From Xanthobacter aminoxidans (lineage in GTDB: Bacteria; Pseudomonadota; Alphaproteobacteria; Rhizobiales; Xanthobacteraceae), in the NCBI RefSeq assembly GCF_023571765.1, contig NZ_JAMJXC010000004.1, positions 186,001 to 250,000 on the forward strand: a stretch of 64,000 bases of DNA. The letters run 5' to 3'. The stretch's first letter is position 1; every line of letters starts with the position of its first letter. A program made the position numbers and the translations under genes. This document shows, in pieces, positions 1 through 8,917 of the stretch. The notes beneath the pieces were generated by a model. That model worked only from the letters and a program-made list of their open reading frames with translations, had not been told where the DNA came from and ran no database searches.

Positions 1-6
1 GCCAAG

Positions 7-273
7 GTGTCGCGTGACTTCGTCCTGCAGATGGAAGGCTACGGCCTGGCCACGGCCGAGATCCTCTATCGCATGCCCGACCACCCCGGCCTGCTCCAGA
101 CCTTCCTCTGGCAGGACTACGACCTGTGCCCGCGCTTTCCGGAGCTGAACAAGTTCCTGGAATTCTGGCGACGCGAGATCGAGGGGCCGCTCCATTCCGT
201 GCGCGTCGCCCATTCCGGCCTCATCAAGCCCGCCGAGCTGCGGTCCGTGGACGGAATGTTCCTTTTGAACTGA
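7..273 (+). CDS. usg: Usg-like family protein (5' end uncertain)
   Basis: The 88-residue product is recognisable as the Usg family, a short alphaproteobacterial protein of unknown biochemical role historically named for its position near amino-acid biosynthesis genes. The tokens GYGLATAEILYRMPDHP, LLQTFLWQDYDLCPRFPEL and FWRREIEGPLHSVRVAH are the conserved family core. The reading frame is open to base 1, so the GTG at 7 is only the first visible start and the true start may lie outside the window. No function can be inferred from the neighbours. Confidence 0.8.
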   Translation: MSRDFVLQMEGYGLATAEILYRMPDHPGLLQTFLWQDYDLCPRFPELNKFLEFWRREIEGPLHSVRVAHSGLIKPAELRSVDGMFLLN

Positions 274-346
274 TGTGGAGCAATCTCCCTGCGTCAGGGA
301 CTTTCCGTATCAGTCAACGGTCTTTATGGTTTCGATCGGGCGGTGA

Positions 347-385
347 GGACATGCACGTCCCCGCGGGGGTGGGGCGTGCATGTCC
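347..385. other. Strong inverted repeat between usg and exoD
   Basis: GGACATGCACG (347-357) is the exact reverse complement of CGTGCATGTCC (375-385). The 17-base centre is CCCC/GGGG-rich and could extend the stem with one bulge. No T-run follows, so this is not a clear intrinsic terminator. It could be a processing or termination hairpin after usg, or a 5' regulatory structure for exoD. The rest of the 274-510 gap shows nothing recognisable. Confidence 0.5.
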
Positions 386-510
386 GCTCAATTCCATGTG
401 CGGCGTGATGGGAACAGCGCAGGGCCTGACCCAGCGGAATTTTTGCGCCCCAGTGCCCTCCCGCTGCCGTTTTCCGGTTGTAGCTGAAGCGTCCATTCCA
501 TGAGGGCGCC

Positions 511-1113
511 TTGGATCACCGCACGCCACGAACCTCCGAACTCCTGGCCGCCGTGCTCGCCGCGCAGGAGGGGGATCAGGTCGCCATCGGCGATCTGGTG
601 AACGCGCTGCGCAATCGCGCCTTCGGCATTCTCTTCCTCATCTTCGGCATACCCAACTGCATCCCCATGCCGCCGGGCATCCCGGTGGTGTGCGGCATCA
701 TCCTGGGCCTCATCGGCCTGCAGATGATGCTGGGCCGGCAGGAATTGTGGCTGCCGGCGTGGATTGCCCGCCGCACCTTCTCCCGTGCCATGCTGGAATC
801 GATCGTCACCCGCTCCCGGCCGTGGATCGAGCGGTTCGAGCGCGTCTCCCGTCCCCGCTTCGAAGAGTTCGCCGGCCCCACGGCCCGGCGGATCGTGGGC
901 GCGACGGTGGTGGTGCTGGGCTTCATCCTGCTGCTGCCCATCCCCTTCCTCGGCAATCTGCCGCCGGGATTTGCCGTGTGCATCTTCGGCCTCGGCCTCG
1001 TGGAGCGGGACGGCCTCGTCATCCTCGCTGGCTTCGGCGCGACGATCCTCGGACTGATGGTGACAGCGCTGATGAGTTGGGCCATCTACCAGGGCGCCAT
1101 CGCCATCTTCTGA
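511..1113 (+). CDS. exoD: ExoD family membrane protein
   Basis: This 200-residue inner-membrane protein matches the ExoD family, named for a Sinorhizobium locus affecting exopolysaccharide production and alkaline tolerance; its biochemical activity is not known. The conserved features are the N-terminal [20 protein letters not shown] segment, the [11 protein letters not shown] motif, and a second half with [13 protein letters not shown]. Hydrophobic stretches near residues 40-75 and 125-200 suggest about four membrane segments. The start is TTG at 511; the nearby ATG at 500 is in another frame and the first in-frame ATG is too far inside. It lies 14 bases upstream of queA and is probably co-transcribed. 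Confidence 0.8.
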   Translation: MDHRTPRTSELLAAVLAAQEGDQVAIGDLVNALRNRAFGILFLIFGIPNCIPMPPGIPVVCGIILGLIGLQMMLGRQELWLPAWIARRTFSRAMLESIVTRSRPWIERFERVSRPRFEEFAGPTARRIVGATVVVLGFILLLPIPFLGNLPPGFAVCIFGLGLVERDGLVILAGFGATILGLMVTALMSWAIYQGAIAIF

Positions 1114-1127
1114 GACCTTCCCCTTCC

Positions 1128-2216
1128 ATGCGTGTCGACGCCTTCGATTTCCACCTCCCCGAGGAGCGCATCGCCCTGCGCCCGGCCGAGCCGCGCGACA
1201 CGGCGCGGATGCTCGTCGTCCGCCCCGGCGCCACGCCGGAGCTGGAGGACCGCATCGTGCGCGACCTGCCGGACTTCCTGCGGCCCGGCGATGCGGTGGT
1301 GGTGAACGACACCCGCGTCATCCCCGCCGCGCTGGAGGGCGTCCGCTCGCGCGAGGGCGGCTCGGACGTGGCGGTGGAGGCGAACCTCATCAAGCGTCTC
1401 GCGCCGGACCGCTGGCGCGCCTTCGCCAAGCCGGGCAAGCGCCTGCGGGTCGGCGACCGCATCCGCTTCGGCGGCGAGGGCGGCGCCTGCCTGCTGGGCA
1501 CGCTCGATGCGACCGTGGCGGCCAAGGAGGACGACGGCTCCATCGTCCTCGCCTTCGATTTCGCCGGTGACGTGCTAGACGAGGCGGTAGCGGCCGTGGG
1601 GCACATGCCCATCCCGCCCTATATCGCCGCCCGCCGCCACGAGGATGCGCGGGACAAGGACGACTACCAGACCCTGTTCGCCCGTGTCGCCGGCTCGGTG
1701 GCGGCGCCGACCGCGAGCCTGCATTTCACGCCCGATCTCCTCGCCCGCATGGCCGCCGCCGGAGCAGCGCTGCACAAGGTGACGCTGCATGTGGGCGCCG
1801 GCACCTTCCTGCCGGTGAAGGCGGACGACACCTCCGGCCACACCATGCACGCCGAGTGGGGAGAGGTGACGCGCGAGACGGCCGACGCCCTCAATGCGGT
1901 GAAGGCGAAGGGCGGGCGCATCTTCACCATCGGCTCCACCTCCACCCGGCTGATCGAGAGCGCGGCGGGAGAGGGCGGCGCCATCCGGCCCTTCCTGGGG
2001 GAGACGGACATTTTCATCACCCCCGGCTACCGCTTCCGCGCGGTGGACGGAATGCTCACCAACTTCCACCTGCCGCGCTCGACGCTGGTGATGCTGGTGG
2101 CGGCCTTCATCGGCCATGAGGCGCAGAAGCGCGCCTATGCCCATGCGATTGCGGAAAATTACCGCTTCTATTCCTATGGCGATGCGTGCCTGCTTCTGCC
2201 ACAAGGCGGCGCATGA
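1128..2216 (+). CDS. queA: tRNA preQ1(34) S-adenosylmethionine ribosyltransferase-isomerase QueA
   Basis: QueA transfers and isomerises the ribosyl group of S-adenosylmethionine onto preQ1 at tRNA position 34, giving epoxyqueuosine. The 362-residue protein begins [19 protein letters not shown] and carries [36 protein letters not shown] and [20 protein letters not shown], all typical QueA blocks. Length is normal for the family. Its stop overlaps the tgt start as ATGA, so the two queuosine genes are translationally coupled. ATG at 1128 is chosen because the family N-terminus starts there, although the frame stays open far upstream. Confidence 0.96.
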   Translation: MRVDAFDFHLPEERIALRPAEPRDTARMLVVRPGATPELEDRIVRDLPDFLRPGDAVVVNDTRVIPAALEGVRSREGGSDVAVEANLIKRLAPDRWRAFAKPGKRLRVGDRIRFGGEGGACLLGTLDATVAAKEDDGSIVLAFDFAGDVLDEAVAAVGHMPIPPYIAARRHEDARDKDDYQTLFARVAGSVAAPTASLHFTPDLLARMAAAGAALHKVTLHVGAGTFLPVKADDTSGHTMHAEWGEVTRETADALNAVKAKGGRIFTIGSTSTRLIESAAGEGGAIRPFLGETDIFITPGYRFRAVDGMLTNFHLPRSTLVMLVAAFIGHEAQKRAYAHAIAENYRFYSYGDACLLLPQGGA

Positions 2217-3367
2217 CGTCCGACACGCCTGCCGACACCTTTTCCTTCACCCTCTCCGCCACCGACGGCGCCGCCCGCACCGGCTTCGTCTCCACCCCGC
2301 GCGGGCGCATCCGCACGCCGGCCTTCATGCCGGTAGGGACGGCCGCGACGGTGAAGGGGCTCTATTTCGACCAGGTGAAGGCGGCGGGCGCGGATATCGT
2401 GCTCGGCAACACCTATCACCTCATGCTGCGCCCCGGCGCCGAGCGGGTGGCGAAGCTGGGCGGCCTGCACAAATTCATGCGCTGGGACGGGCCGATCCTC
2501 ACCGATTCCGGCGGCTTCCAGGTGATGAGCCTGTCGTCGCTCCGCAAGATGAGCGAACAGGGCGTCACCTTCCGCTCCCATGTGGACGGCGCCTACCACG
2601 AGATGAGCCCGGAACGCTCGGTGGAGATCCAGGGCCTGCTCGGGGCCGACATCCAGATGCAGCTCGACGAGTGCGTGCGCCTGCCCTGCACCGACGAGGA
2701 AGCCGAGCGCGCCATGCGCCTGTCGCTCCGCTGGGCGGAGCGCTCCAAGCGCGCGTTCGAGACGCAGCCCAAGGGCCGCGCGCTCTTCGGCATTGTTCAG
2801 GGCGGCGCCGTGCCGGCGCTGCGGGTCGAGTCGGCCCGCGCGCTCGCGGACATGGACTTCCCCGGCTATTCCATCGGTGGCCTTGCCGTGGGCGAGCCGC
2901 AGGAGGTCATGCTCGCCATGATCGAGACGGTGGCGCCGCACCTGCCGACGACCAAGCCCCGCTACCTCATGGGCGTCGGCACGCCGGACGATCTGCTGGA
3001 GAGCGTCGCGCGCGGCATCGACTTGTTCGACTGCGTGATGCCCACACGCTCGGGCCGCCATGCGCTGGCTTTCACCCGCTTCGGCCGCATCAATCTGAAG
3101 AACGCCCGCCACGCGGAAGACCCGCGTCCGCTGGACGAGGAGAGCGACTGCCCGGCTTTGCGCGACTATTCCCGCGCCTATCTCCACCACCTCGTACGCT
3201 GCGAGGAAATGCTGGGGGCCATGCTGATCTCATGGGCCAATATCCACTACTACCAGCAGCTCATGGCCGGCGCCCGTGCCGCCATCGCGGCGGGCCGGTA
3301 TGGGGACTATGTGGCGGAGACGAAGGAAGGCTGGGCGCGGGGCGACCTGCCGTTGTGGGAAGGCTGA
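2213..3367 (+). CDS. tgt: tRNA-guanine(34) transglycosylase
   Basis: Tgt exchanges guanine for preQ1 at the wobble position of GUN-anticodon tRNAs, the step before QueA. The 384-residue protein has the catalytic DSGGFQ block (residues 98-103), [16 protein letters not shown] and [13 protein letters not shown]. The C-terminal zinc site is unusual: where the family normally has a CxCxxC group before [10 protein letters not shown], this protein reads [17 protein letters not shown]. Only Cys313 and the downstream His remain of the usual Cys3-His set. The ATG at 2213 overlaps the queA stop; an in-frame ATG at 2186 lies inside queA and is unlikely. Confidence 0.95.
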   Translation: MTSDTPADTFSFTLSATDGAARTGFVSTPRGRIRTPAFMPVGTAATVKGLYFDQVKAAGADIVLGNTYHLMLRPGAERVAKLGGLHKFMRWDGPILTDSGGFQVMSLSSLRKMSEQGVTFRSHVDGAYHEMSPERSVEIQGLLGADIQMQLDECVRLPCTDEEAERAMRLSLRWAERSKRAFETQPKGRALFGIVQGGAVPALRVESARALADMDFPGYSIGGLAVGEPQEVMLAMIETVAPHLPTTKPRYLMGVGTPDDLLESVARGIDLFDCVMPTRSGRHALAFTRFGRINLKNARHAEDPRPLDEESDCPALRDYSRAYLHHLVRCEEMLGAMLISWANIHYYQQLMAGARAAIAAGRYGDYVAETKEGWARGDLPLWEG

Positions 3368-3423
3368 AGAGCGGGCGCGGGACGGCCGGCCCCCTGGGCT
3401 CCCCGCCCTTCCTTTCCAGAGCC

Positions 3424-3534
3424 GTCATCGCCCGGCGTGTCCGGGTGATCCACGGAATGGCTGGGGCGGCTCTCAGTTGACCGGCAGCCCTTCAGGCGGC
3501 GGCGTGGATGCCCCGGATGAACCGGGGCATGACA
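3424..3534. repeat. Composite intergenic palindromic repeat, copy A
   Basis: The left arm begins GTCATCGCCCGG and ends CCGGGTGATCCAC. The right arm is GTGGATGCCCCGG, a short loop, then CCGGGGCATGAC. Each arm forms its own hairpin, and the two arms are also complementary through GTCAT/ATGAC and ATCCAC/GTGGAT. It lies between the convergent 3' ends of tgt and the phytoene-synthase-like gene. Closely similar copies occur at 8918-9022 and 10601-10707. The architecture resembles REP/BIME or RIME-type dispersed repeats. Confidence 0.75.
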
Positions 3535-3559
3535 GCGTGAGGGGACGACAAGGCCCCTC

Positions 3560-4450
3560 TCAGAACCAGATGCATCCGCGCACGGCTTGCTGGGCGGCCC
3601 ACCACATGGCGAACTGACGGCGGAAGGGGGAGAGGCCGGCGGGCTGGCGGAACGGGTCGCGCACCTTGGCCAGCGCCTTGAGATCCCCGGCCACGAGCGC
3701 CAGCGGCAGGAAAGGCGCGGCGATGGACGTCGCGGCATAGGTCTGCCCGGCCGCATCGCGCGCCGCATCGAGGTGCCGCGCGGCCACCGCGCGCAGGTCG
3801 GCGAGCGCCGCCAGCAGGCCGGGCGTGACTTTGCCCGACACCGCTTCCTCGCGCCCCACGCCATGGCGGGCGAGGACATCCAGCGGGATATAGCATTGCC
3901 CGCGCGCGGCATGGATGGGGAAGGCGCGCATCAGGCCGGCCATGGCGATGGCGACGCCGCCGTGCCCAGCGAGATCGCCGGAGCGGCCTACGTCCGGCAG
4001 CAGGATGAGCGCAGAGAGCTGGAGCAGCGCCGAGGCGGTCTCGCCGGCATAGCCTTCGAGATCGCCGATGGTGGGCATGGGATCGTCATACAGATCGAAG
4101 ACCCGCGCATCGGCCATGGCGATCAGGCTTTGGCGCGGCAGGCGAAAGCGCGCGATGGTGTCGATGAGCGCGGCGGCAATGGGATGCCCGGCCACATCGC
4201 CCCTGCCCTCCCCCTCGATCACCTCCCGCCACCAGGCGAGTCGCACCTCGCCGGGCAGCGCCTCGCGCACCACCTCGCGCACGCGGGCGACATCGAGATT
4301 GTAGGCGTAGAGGGCGAGGAGGTGCTTGCGCTTGTCCTGCGGGGCGAACAAAGCAGCGAGGAAGCGGTCGCGATCCTGCGCCTGCACCTGCGCGGCGCAA
4401 TAGGCATAGGCTTCGTCGAGCGCCTTGTCTCCGAGCGCCGGGTTTTCCAT
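3560..4450 (-). CDS. Phytoene/squalene synthase-like protein, NDUFAF6-type
   Basis: The 296-residue protein has the all-helical squalene/phytoene synthase fold signature, with FAPQDKRKHLLALYAYNLDVARVREVV near the N-terminus and LYDDPMPTIGDLEGYAGETASALLQL in the middle. The first Asp-rich diphosphate-binding motif (DxxxD in true synthases) reads NLDVARVRE, so prenyl-synthase activity is doubtful. This degenerate type corresponds to the mitochondrial complex I assembly factor NDUFAF6. It follows an NDUFAF3-like gene and secF on the same strand, 3 bases apart. A role in respiratory complex assembly is inferred from homology and context; an isoprenoid-synthesis role cannot be excluded. Confidence 0.8.
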   Translation of the reverse strand: MENPALGDKALDEAYAYCAAQVQAQDRDRFLAALFAPQDKRKHLLALYAYNLDVARVREVVREALPGEVRLAWWREVIEGEGRGDVAGHPIAAALIDTIARFRLPRQSLIAMADARVFDLYDDPMPTIGDLEGYAGETASALLQLSALILLPDVGRSGDLAGHGGVAIAMAGLMRAFPIHAARGQCYIPLDVLARHGVGREEAVSGKVTPGLLAALADLRAVAARHLDAARDAAGQTYAATSIAAPFLPLALVAGDLKALAKVRDPFRQPAGLSPFRRQFAMWWAAQQAVRGCIWF

Positions 4451-4453
4451 GGC

Positions 4454-4834
4454 TCAGACCGCGATCAGCGCCGCGCCCACCCGCCGGCCCTCGGCGAGGA
4501 GCACGTTGTAGGTGGCGGCGGCGGACGGCGTGGGCATCAGCTCGAACCGGATGCCGGCCTCGCGCAGGATCTGCTTGAGCGGCTCCTTGAGGTGCGCCGG
4601 GTCCTTGCCCGTGCCGATGAGGAGCAGCTCGACGGCCCCGGCATCCGCCACCACGGGCGCGAGCGAAGCGGCATCGATCTCGGCCACGCGCAACGGCGCC
4701 CAGCCGCGGATGCCGGACGGCAGCGCGAGGATGGAGCCGGCATGGGACATGCCGGCGAAGTGGAAGAAGGTGTCGCCATAACCGTCGATGGCGACCTGCC
4801 GCGGCAGGAAGGGCGCGCCGTCCGGGGCGGCCAC
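4454..4834 (-). CDS. Mth938-like (DUF498) domain protein, NDUFAF3-type
   Basis: This 126-residue protein is a single Mth938/DUF498 domain. Recognisable pieces are the IDGYGDTFFHFAGMSHAGSILALPSGIRGW N-terminal sheet region and the ELLLIGTGKDPAHL loop, followed by GIRFELMPTPSAAATYNVLLAEGRRVGAALIAV. The eukaryotic relative NDUFAF3 is a complex I assembly factor. The GTG start at 4834 follows the secF stop by 9 bases, and the next gene begins 3 bases after its stop, so it belongs to the yajC-secD-secF transcription unit. The molecular function in bacteria is not established. Confidence 0.82.
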   Translation of the reverse strand: MAAPDGAPFLPRQVAIDGYGDTFFHFAGMSHAGSILALPSGIRGWAPLRVAEIDAASLAPVVADAGAVELLLIGTGKDPAHLKEPLKQILREAGIRFELMPTPSAAATYNVLLAEGRRVGAALIAV

Positions 4835-4843
4835 GTCCGCGCC

Positions 4844-5938
4844 TCAGGCCTTGGCCGGACGCGCGGGACCGGCCTTGCCGTTGGGTTTTCCGTTCTTGCC
4901 CTTGCCGCTCTTGGACGACACACCGGTCGCAGGCGCGGCCTCAGGCGGGACTCCGGCAGCGGCGTCCTTCGCCTCCAGCTTCACCAGCTCGTCCAGCTCC
5001 TTCACTTCCGGATCCGCCGCGTCCTTGGTCGGCAGGCTGACCGTGGAGGCGCGCAGGCCGAGATGGATGAGGATGGGGGCGGCGACGAAGATGGTGGAAT
5101 AGGTGCCGATCACCACGCCCACCGTCATCGCCAGCGAGAAGCCGCGCAGCACCTCGCCGCCGAAGAAATAGAGCGCGAGGGTGGCGAAGAAGGTGGTGGT
5201 GGAGACGATGATGGTTCGCGAGAAGGTCGCGTTCACCGCGATGTCGAGCAGCTCGGGCAGCGGAAGCTTCTTGTAGCGGCGCAGCATCTCGCGGATGCGG
5301 TCGTACACCACCACCGTATCGTTGAGCGAATAGCCCATGATGGTGAGGATGGCGGCGATGGACGTGAGGTCGAAATCCACGCCGAACGCCGAATAGATCA
5401 TCAGCGTGACGAAGATATCGTGCAGCGTCGTCACGATGGCGCCGACGGCGAACTGCCACTCGAAGCGGAACCAGAGATAGGCGAGCACCGCCACTGCGCC
5501 GAGGACCAGCGCGAGGATGGACTGGCGCACCAGCTCGCCGGACACGCTCGGGCCGACCGTCTCGACGCGCCGGACCGTGTAATCGGTGCCGAGCACGCCG
5601 TTCACCTTGGCAAGGATGGCCTGCTGGGCCTCGTCCGTGGTGCCGAAGGCGCCGATGCGGATCAGCACGTCCCGCGGCGAGCCGAACTCCTGGATCTGCA
5701 CGTCGCCCACGTCGAGGTCGGTCAGGTGCTCGCGCAGCGCGCCGATGTCGGCCTGCTGCTGGCTGGTCTGCGCCTCGATGAGCGTGCCACCCTTGAAGTC
5801 GATGCCGAGGTTGAAGCCGTGGATGGCGAACAACAGGCACGCAACGATGGACAGCGCCGCGGAGAACGGGAACGTCCAGTGCCGCAGGCGCATGAAGTGG
5901 ATGTTGGTCTGCGCCGGGATGTAATCGATCAATGGCAT
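4844..5938 (-). CDS. secF: Protein translocase subunit SecF
   Basis: SecF pairs with SecD as an RND-type accessory of SecYEG, using proton motive force to complete protein export and membrane insertion. The 364-residue protein has an N-terminal transmembrane segment, the GFNLGIDFKGGTLIEAQ block, a periplasmic domain to about residue 130, then five membrane helices including GYSLNDTVVVYDRIREMLR and FFGGEVLRGFSLAMTVGVVIGTYSTIFVAAPIL. The C-terminus (about 310-364) is a Lys/Pro/Ala-rich cytoplasmic tail. It lies 13 bases after secD and leads into the two assembly-factor-like genes. Confidence 0.96.
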   Translation of the reverse strand: MPLIDYIPAQTNIHFMRLRHWTFPFSAALSIVACLLFAIHGFNLGIDFKGGTLIEAQTSQQQADIGALREHLTDLDVGDVQIQEFGSPRDVLIRIGAFGTTDEAQQAILAKVNGVLGTDYTVRRVETVGPSVSGELVRQSILALVLGAVAVLAYLWFRFEWQFAVGAIVTTLHDIFVTLMIYSAFGVDFDLTSIAAILTIMGYSLNDTVVVYDRIREMLRRYKKLPLPELLDIAVNATFSRTIIVSTTTFFATLALYFFGGEVLRGFSLAMTVGVVIGTYSTIFVAAPILIHLGLRASTVSLPTKDAADPEVKELDELVKLEAKDAAAGVPPEAAPATGVSSKSGKGKNGKPNGKAGPARPAKA

Positions 5939-5951
5939 GTGCGGCGCACCT

Positions 5952-7559
5952 TCAGATGGGCAGCTTCGCCGGCCGCCGCCACTTCACCCAATAGGCGATC
6001 ATGAGCCGCGTCAGGGTGTAGGCGGTGAACATGGTGGTCAGAAGGCCGAGGATGTAGGTGACGGCAAAGCCGCGCACCGGACCCGACCCGCCCATGAGGA
6101 ACAGGATGACCGCCGTGGCGAGCGAGGTGATGTTGGCGTCGAGGATGGTGCCCAGCGCGTTCACGAAGCCCTTGTCGATGGCCGAGATGGCCGACCGGCC
6201 TTCCCGCGCCTCGTCGCGCATGCGCTCGAAGATGACGACGTTGGAGTCCACCGCCATGCCGATGGTGAGAACGACGCCGGCGATGCCCGGAAGGGTCAGC
6301 GTGGCGCCGAGCACCGATTGAAGCGAGAACATCAGGATGATGTGCACGGCCAGAGCGATGAGCGCGAACAGGCCGAACAGACCGTAGACGGCGAGCATGA
6401 ACACGGTGACGAGGCCGCCGGCCACATAGGCCGCGGTCTTGCCCGCATGGATCGAGTCGGCACCGAGGCTCGGGCCGACCGTGCGCTCCTCCACCACCTT
6501 GAGCGGCGCCGGCAGGGCGCCGGCGCGCAGCAGGATGGCGAGGTCGTTGGCCTGCTGCACGGTGAACGCGCCGGAAATCTGGCCCGCGCCACCGAGGATG
6601 GGCTCGCGGATCACCGGGGCGGAGATCACCTGATTGTCGAGCACGATGGCGAACGGCCGGCCGACCGCTTCCTGTGAGACGGTGGCGAAGCGCTTGGCGC
6701 CATTGTTGTTGAAGCGGAAGGAGACGATGGGCTCGCGCGAGTTCTGGTCGAAGCCCGGCTGGGCATCCACCAGATCCTCACCGGAGACGCGCACCTGCTT
6801 TTCCACCAGATAGGGCTGGCCGTCCTGGCCCTTCAGCACTTCCGATTCCGGCGGTGCGCGGCCTTCCAGCGCCTGCTGCGGCGACATGGACTGGTCCACC
6901 ATGCGGAAGGAGAGCTTGGCGGTCTGGCCGAGCAGGTTCTTCAGGCGCTGGGGGTCCTGCAGGCCGGGCACCTGCACCAGGATGCGGTCGAGGCCCTGGC
7001 GCTGGATGTTGGGCTCCACCGTGCCGAGCTGGTCGATACGGCGGCGGATGATCTCGATGGACTGCTCCACCGCCGAGCGCATCTTGGCGGAGAGGCCGGC
7101 GTCGGTCAGTTGCAGCGTTACGACGCCATCGGCGCCGGACGAGACGGTCATGTCCATCTCGCCGGAAGAATTGCCGAACAGCGCGTTGGTCACAGGCGCG
7201 GCGAGCTTCTTCAGCTCGGTGACGGCCTTCTGCGTGTCGTTGGGGTCACGCAGGCGGAGCGTCACGCTGGTGTCGCGCAGCGCGAGGTTCGAATAGCCGA
7301 TCTTCTGGTCCCGCAGCACGCGGCGCACTTCGTCGCGCAACTGCTCGGTGCGCTCCTTGCGGAGCGCCGGCCCGTCCACCTCGAGGAGGATGTGCGAGCC
7401 GCCCTGCAGGTCGAGGCCCAGCGTGACCCGGCTCGACGCCAGCCACGACGGCAGGCGGTCGAGCATGCCCGGGGAGAGCACGTTGGGCAGCGCGAACAGG
7501 AACCCGATGGCGATGGTGATGAGGATCGCCGCGGTCTTGAGACGGGAGAAGTGCAGCAT
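5952..7559 (-). CDS. secD: Protein translocase subunit SecD
   Basis: SecD is the large RND-type partner of SecF in the Sec translocon accessory complex of the inner membrane. The 535-residue protein shows an N-terminal membrane anchor, the LGLDLQGGSHILLEVD motif, a large periplasmic P1 domain with QSIEIIRRRIDQLGTVEPNIQRQG, and a C-terminal membrane domain with VLTIGMAVDSNVVIFERMRDEAREGRS and RGFAVTYILGLLTTMFTAYTLTRLMI. Length is typical for alphaproteobacteria. It is the second gene of yajC-secD-secF, 38 bases after the yajC stop. Confidence 0.97.
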   Translation of the reverse strand: MLHFSRLKTAAILITIAIGFLFALPNVLSPGMLDRLPSWLASSRVTLGLDLQGGSHILLEVDGPALRKERTEQLRDEVRRVLRDQKIGYSNLALRDTSVTLRLRDPNDTQKAVTELKKLAAPVTNALFGNSSGEMDMTVSSGADGVVTLQLTDAGLSAKMRSAVEQSIEIIRRRIDQLGTVEPNIQRQGLDRILVQVPGLQDPQRLKNLLGQTAKLSFRMVDQSMSPQQALEGRAPPESEVLKGQDGQPYLVEKQVRVSGEDLVDAQPGFDQNSREPIVSFRFNNNGAKRFATVSQEAVGRPFAIVLDNQVISAPVIREPILGGAGQISGAFTVQQANDLAILLRAGALPAPLKVVEERTVGPSLGADSIHAGKTAAYVAGGLVTVFMLAVYGLFGLFALIALAVHIILMFSLQSVLGATLTLPGIAGVVLTIGMAVDSNVVIFERMRDEAREGRSAISAIDKGFVNALGTILDANITSLATAVILFLMGGSGPVRGFAVTYILGLLTTMFTAYTLTRLMIAYWVKWRRPAKLPI

Positions 7560-7597
7560 GTCGCGCGCGGTCTTTCAGAAAGCGTGAGGCGGCCGGA

Positions 7598-7948
7598 TCA
7601 ACCGGCCGAGGCCTCGTCCTTGGCCGGTTCGCCCTTGGCGCGGACGGTGACGATCTGCGAGCGCATCTGCCGGATGCGGACGTTGTCCGCGATCTGCAGC
7701 TCGACCTCCTCGCCGCCCTCGATCACCTTGGTCACCTTGCCGACCAGGCCACCACCGGTGACGACCACGTCGCCGCGGCGCAGGGAGTTGACCATCTCCT
7801 GATGCACCTTGGCCCGCTTCTGCTGCGGCCGCAGGATCAGGAAGTACATGACCACGAAGATCAGCAGGAACGGGGCGAGCTGAATGAGCATGTCAGCCCC
7901 GCCGCCGGCTCCCGTGGCGCCTTGGGCGAAAGCGGGCGTGATGAACAT
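7598..7948 (-). CDS. yajC: Preprotein translocase subunit YajC
   Basis: YajC is a small single-span inner-membrane protein associated with SecDF. The 116-residue product starts MFITPAFAQGATG, has a hydrophobic helix at about residues 20-40 (LIQLAPFLLIFVVMYFLILRPQQKR), and continues with the soluble RRGDVVVTGGGLVGKVTKV domain. The charged C-terminal tail is rich in Lys, Glu and Ala. It is the first gene of the Sec accessory operon; its promoter should lie in the 154-base gap to surE. The genes often seen between surE and yajC in related genomes are absent here. Confidence 0.95.
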   Translation of the reverse strand: MFITPAFAQGATGAGGGADMLIQLAPFLLIFVVMYFLILRPQQKRAKVHQEMVNSLRRGDVVVTGGGLVGKVTKVIEGGEEVELQIADNVRIRQMRSQIVTVRAKGEPAKDEASAG

Positions 7949-8102
7949 CTCGATCCTCGTTCGTCTGTGAAGGGAATCCGCATTCCGCCGGGGTCCGGCG
8001 AAGCGGCGGGACTATAGCTGCCGCCCCGTCGAATGCAAACGCGGGGCCTGTTGGTTCACGCAGCTGTTGAAAAGGCAGGGCGGGCTGCCGCCTCCCCGCC
8101 CC

Positions 8103-8870
8103 CTACTTGCCGTCGAACAGCAGCGCGAGGCGGGTCATCCAGGGCTCGTCGGTCTGGTCGAGGCGCAGCGGCGTGACCGAGATGCGGCCTTCGTCCAGCG
8201 CGCGCAGGTCCGTACCGGGGGAGGTCTCGTAGATGCGGCGCTCGAAGGCGATCCAGTAATAGGGGTTGTTGCGGCCGTCGCGGCGCTCGTCGATGCGCAT
8301 CAGGCGCTGGTCGCGCTTGCCCTGGGCGGTGGCGGCGATGCCGGTGATCTCCTCCGGCGCGCGGTCCGGGAAGTTCACGTTCATGACGATGCCGGGGGGA
8401 ATGCCTTCGTCCAGCAGCATCTGGATGATGCGCGGCGCGTGGGTCTCGGCGGTGACGAAATTCGGATTTTCTCGCGTGCGCATCCCGAAGGCCTGCGACA
8501 GCGCGATGGAGGGAATGCCGAGAATCGTCCCCTCGATGGCGCCGGCGACGGTACCGGAATAGCTTACGTCCTCGGCGATGTTCTGGCCGCGATTGACGCC
8601 GGAGAGCACGAGGTCGGGGGGATTGTCGATGAGAAGATGCCGCACCGCCATGATGACGCAATCGGTGGGCGTGCCCTTCACCGCATAGCGCCGCTCCTCC
8701 ACCTGCCGCAGCCGCAGCGGATCGGAGAGGGAGAGCGAGTGGGCGACGCCCGACTGGTCGAACTCCGGCGCCACCACCCACACGTCGTCCGTGAAGGTGC
8801 GCGCGATGGCCGCGCAGCTGTCGAGGCCCGGCGCGTGGATGCCGTCGTCATTGGTGACCAGAATGCGCAT
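8103..8870 (-). CDS. surE: 5'/3'-nucleotidase SurE
   Basis: SurE is a metal-dependent nucleoside monophosphate phosphatase linked to stationary-phase survival. The 255-residue protein begins MRILVTNDDGIHAPGL, which carries the metal-binding NDD pair, followed by VVAPEFDQSGVAHSLSLSDPLR, DCVIMAVRHLL, PDLVLSGVNRGQNIAEDVSYSGTVAGAIEG and NVNFPD. All are family landmarks and length is normal. It lies downstream of serS on the same strand, but a 190-base gap carrying a palindromic repeat separates them. Confidence 0.96.
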   Translation of the reverse strand: MRILVTNDDGIHAPGLDSCAAIARTFTDDVWVVAPEFDQSGVAHSLSLSDPLRLRQVEERRYAVKGTPTDCVIMAVRHLLIDNPPDLVLSGVNRGQNIAEDVSYSGTVAGAIEGTILGIPSIALSQAFGMRTRENPNFVTAETHAPRIIQMLLDEGIPPGIVMNVNFPDRAPEEITGIAATAQGKRDQRLMRIDERRDGRNNPYYWIAFERRIYETSPGTDLRALDEGRISVTPLRLDQTDEPWMTRLALLFDGK

Positions 8871-8917
8871 GGCGTGTTCCTTTGGCCGGCACTGTCGGCT
8901 CTCGCCGTTCCCGGGCC

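Noticed and set aside
3587-6004. An 805-codon plus-strand frame opposite the sec genes
   Set aside because: Low-complexity Gly/Arg/His/Glu product caused by GC bias; secD, secF and the two following genes account for this strand region.
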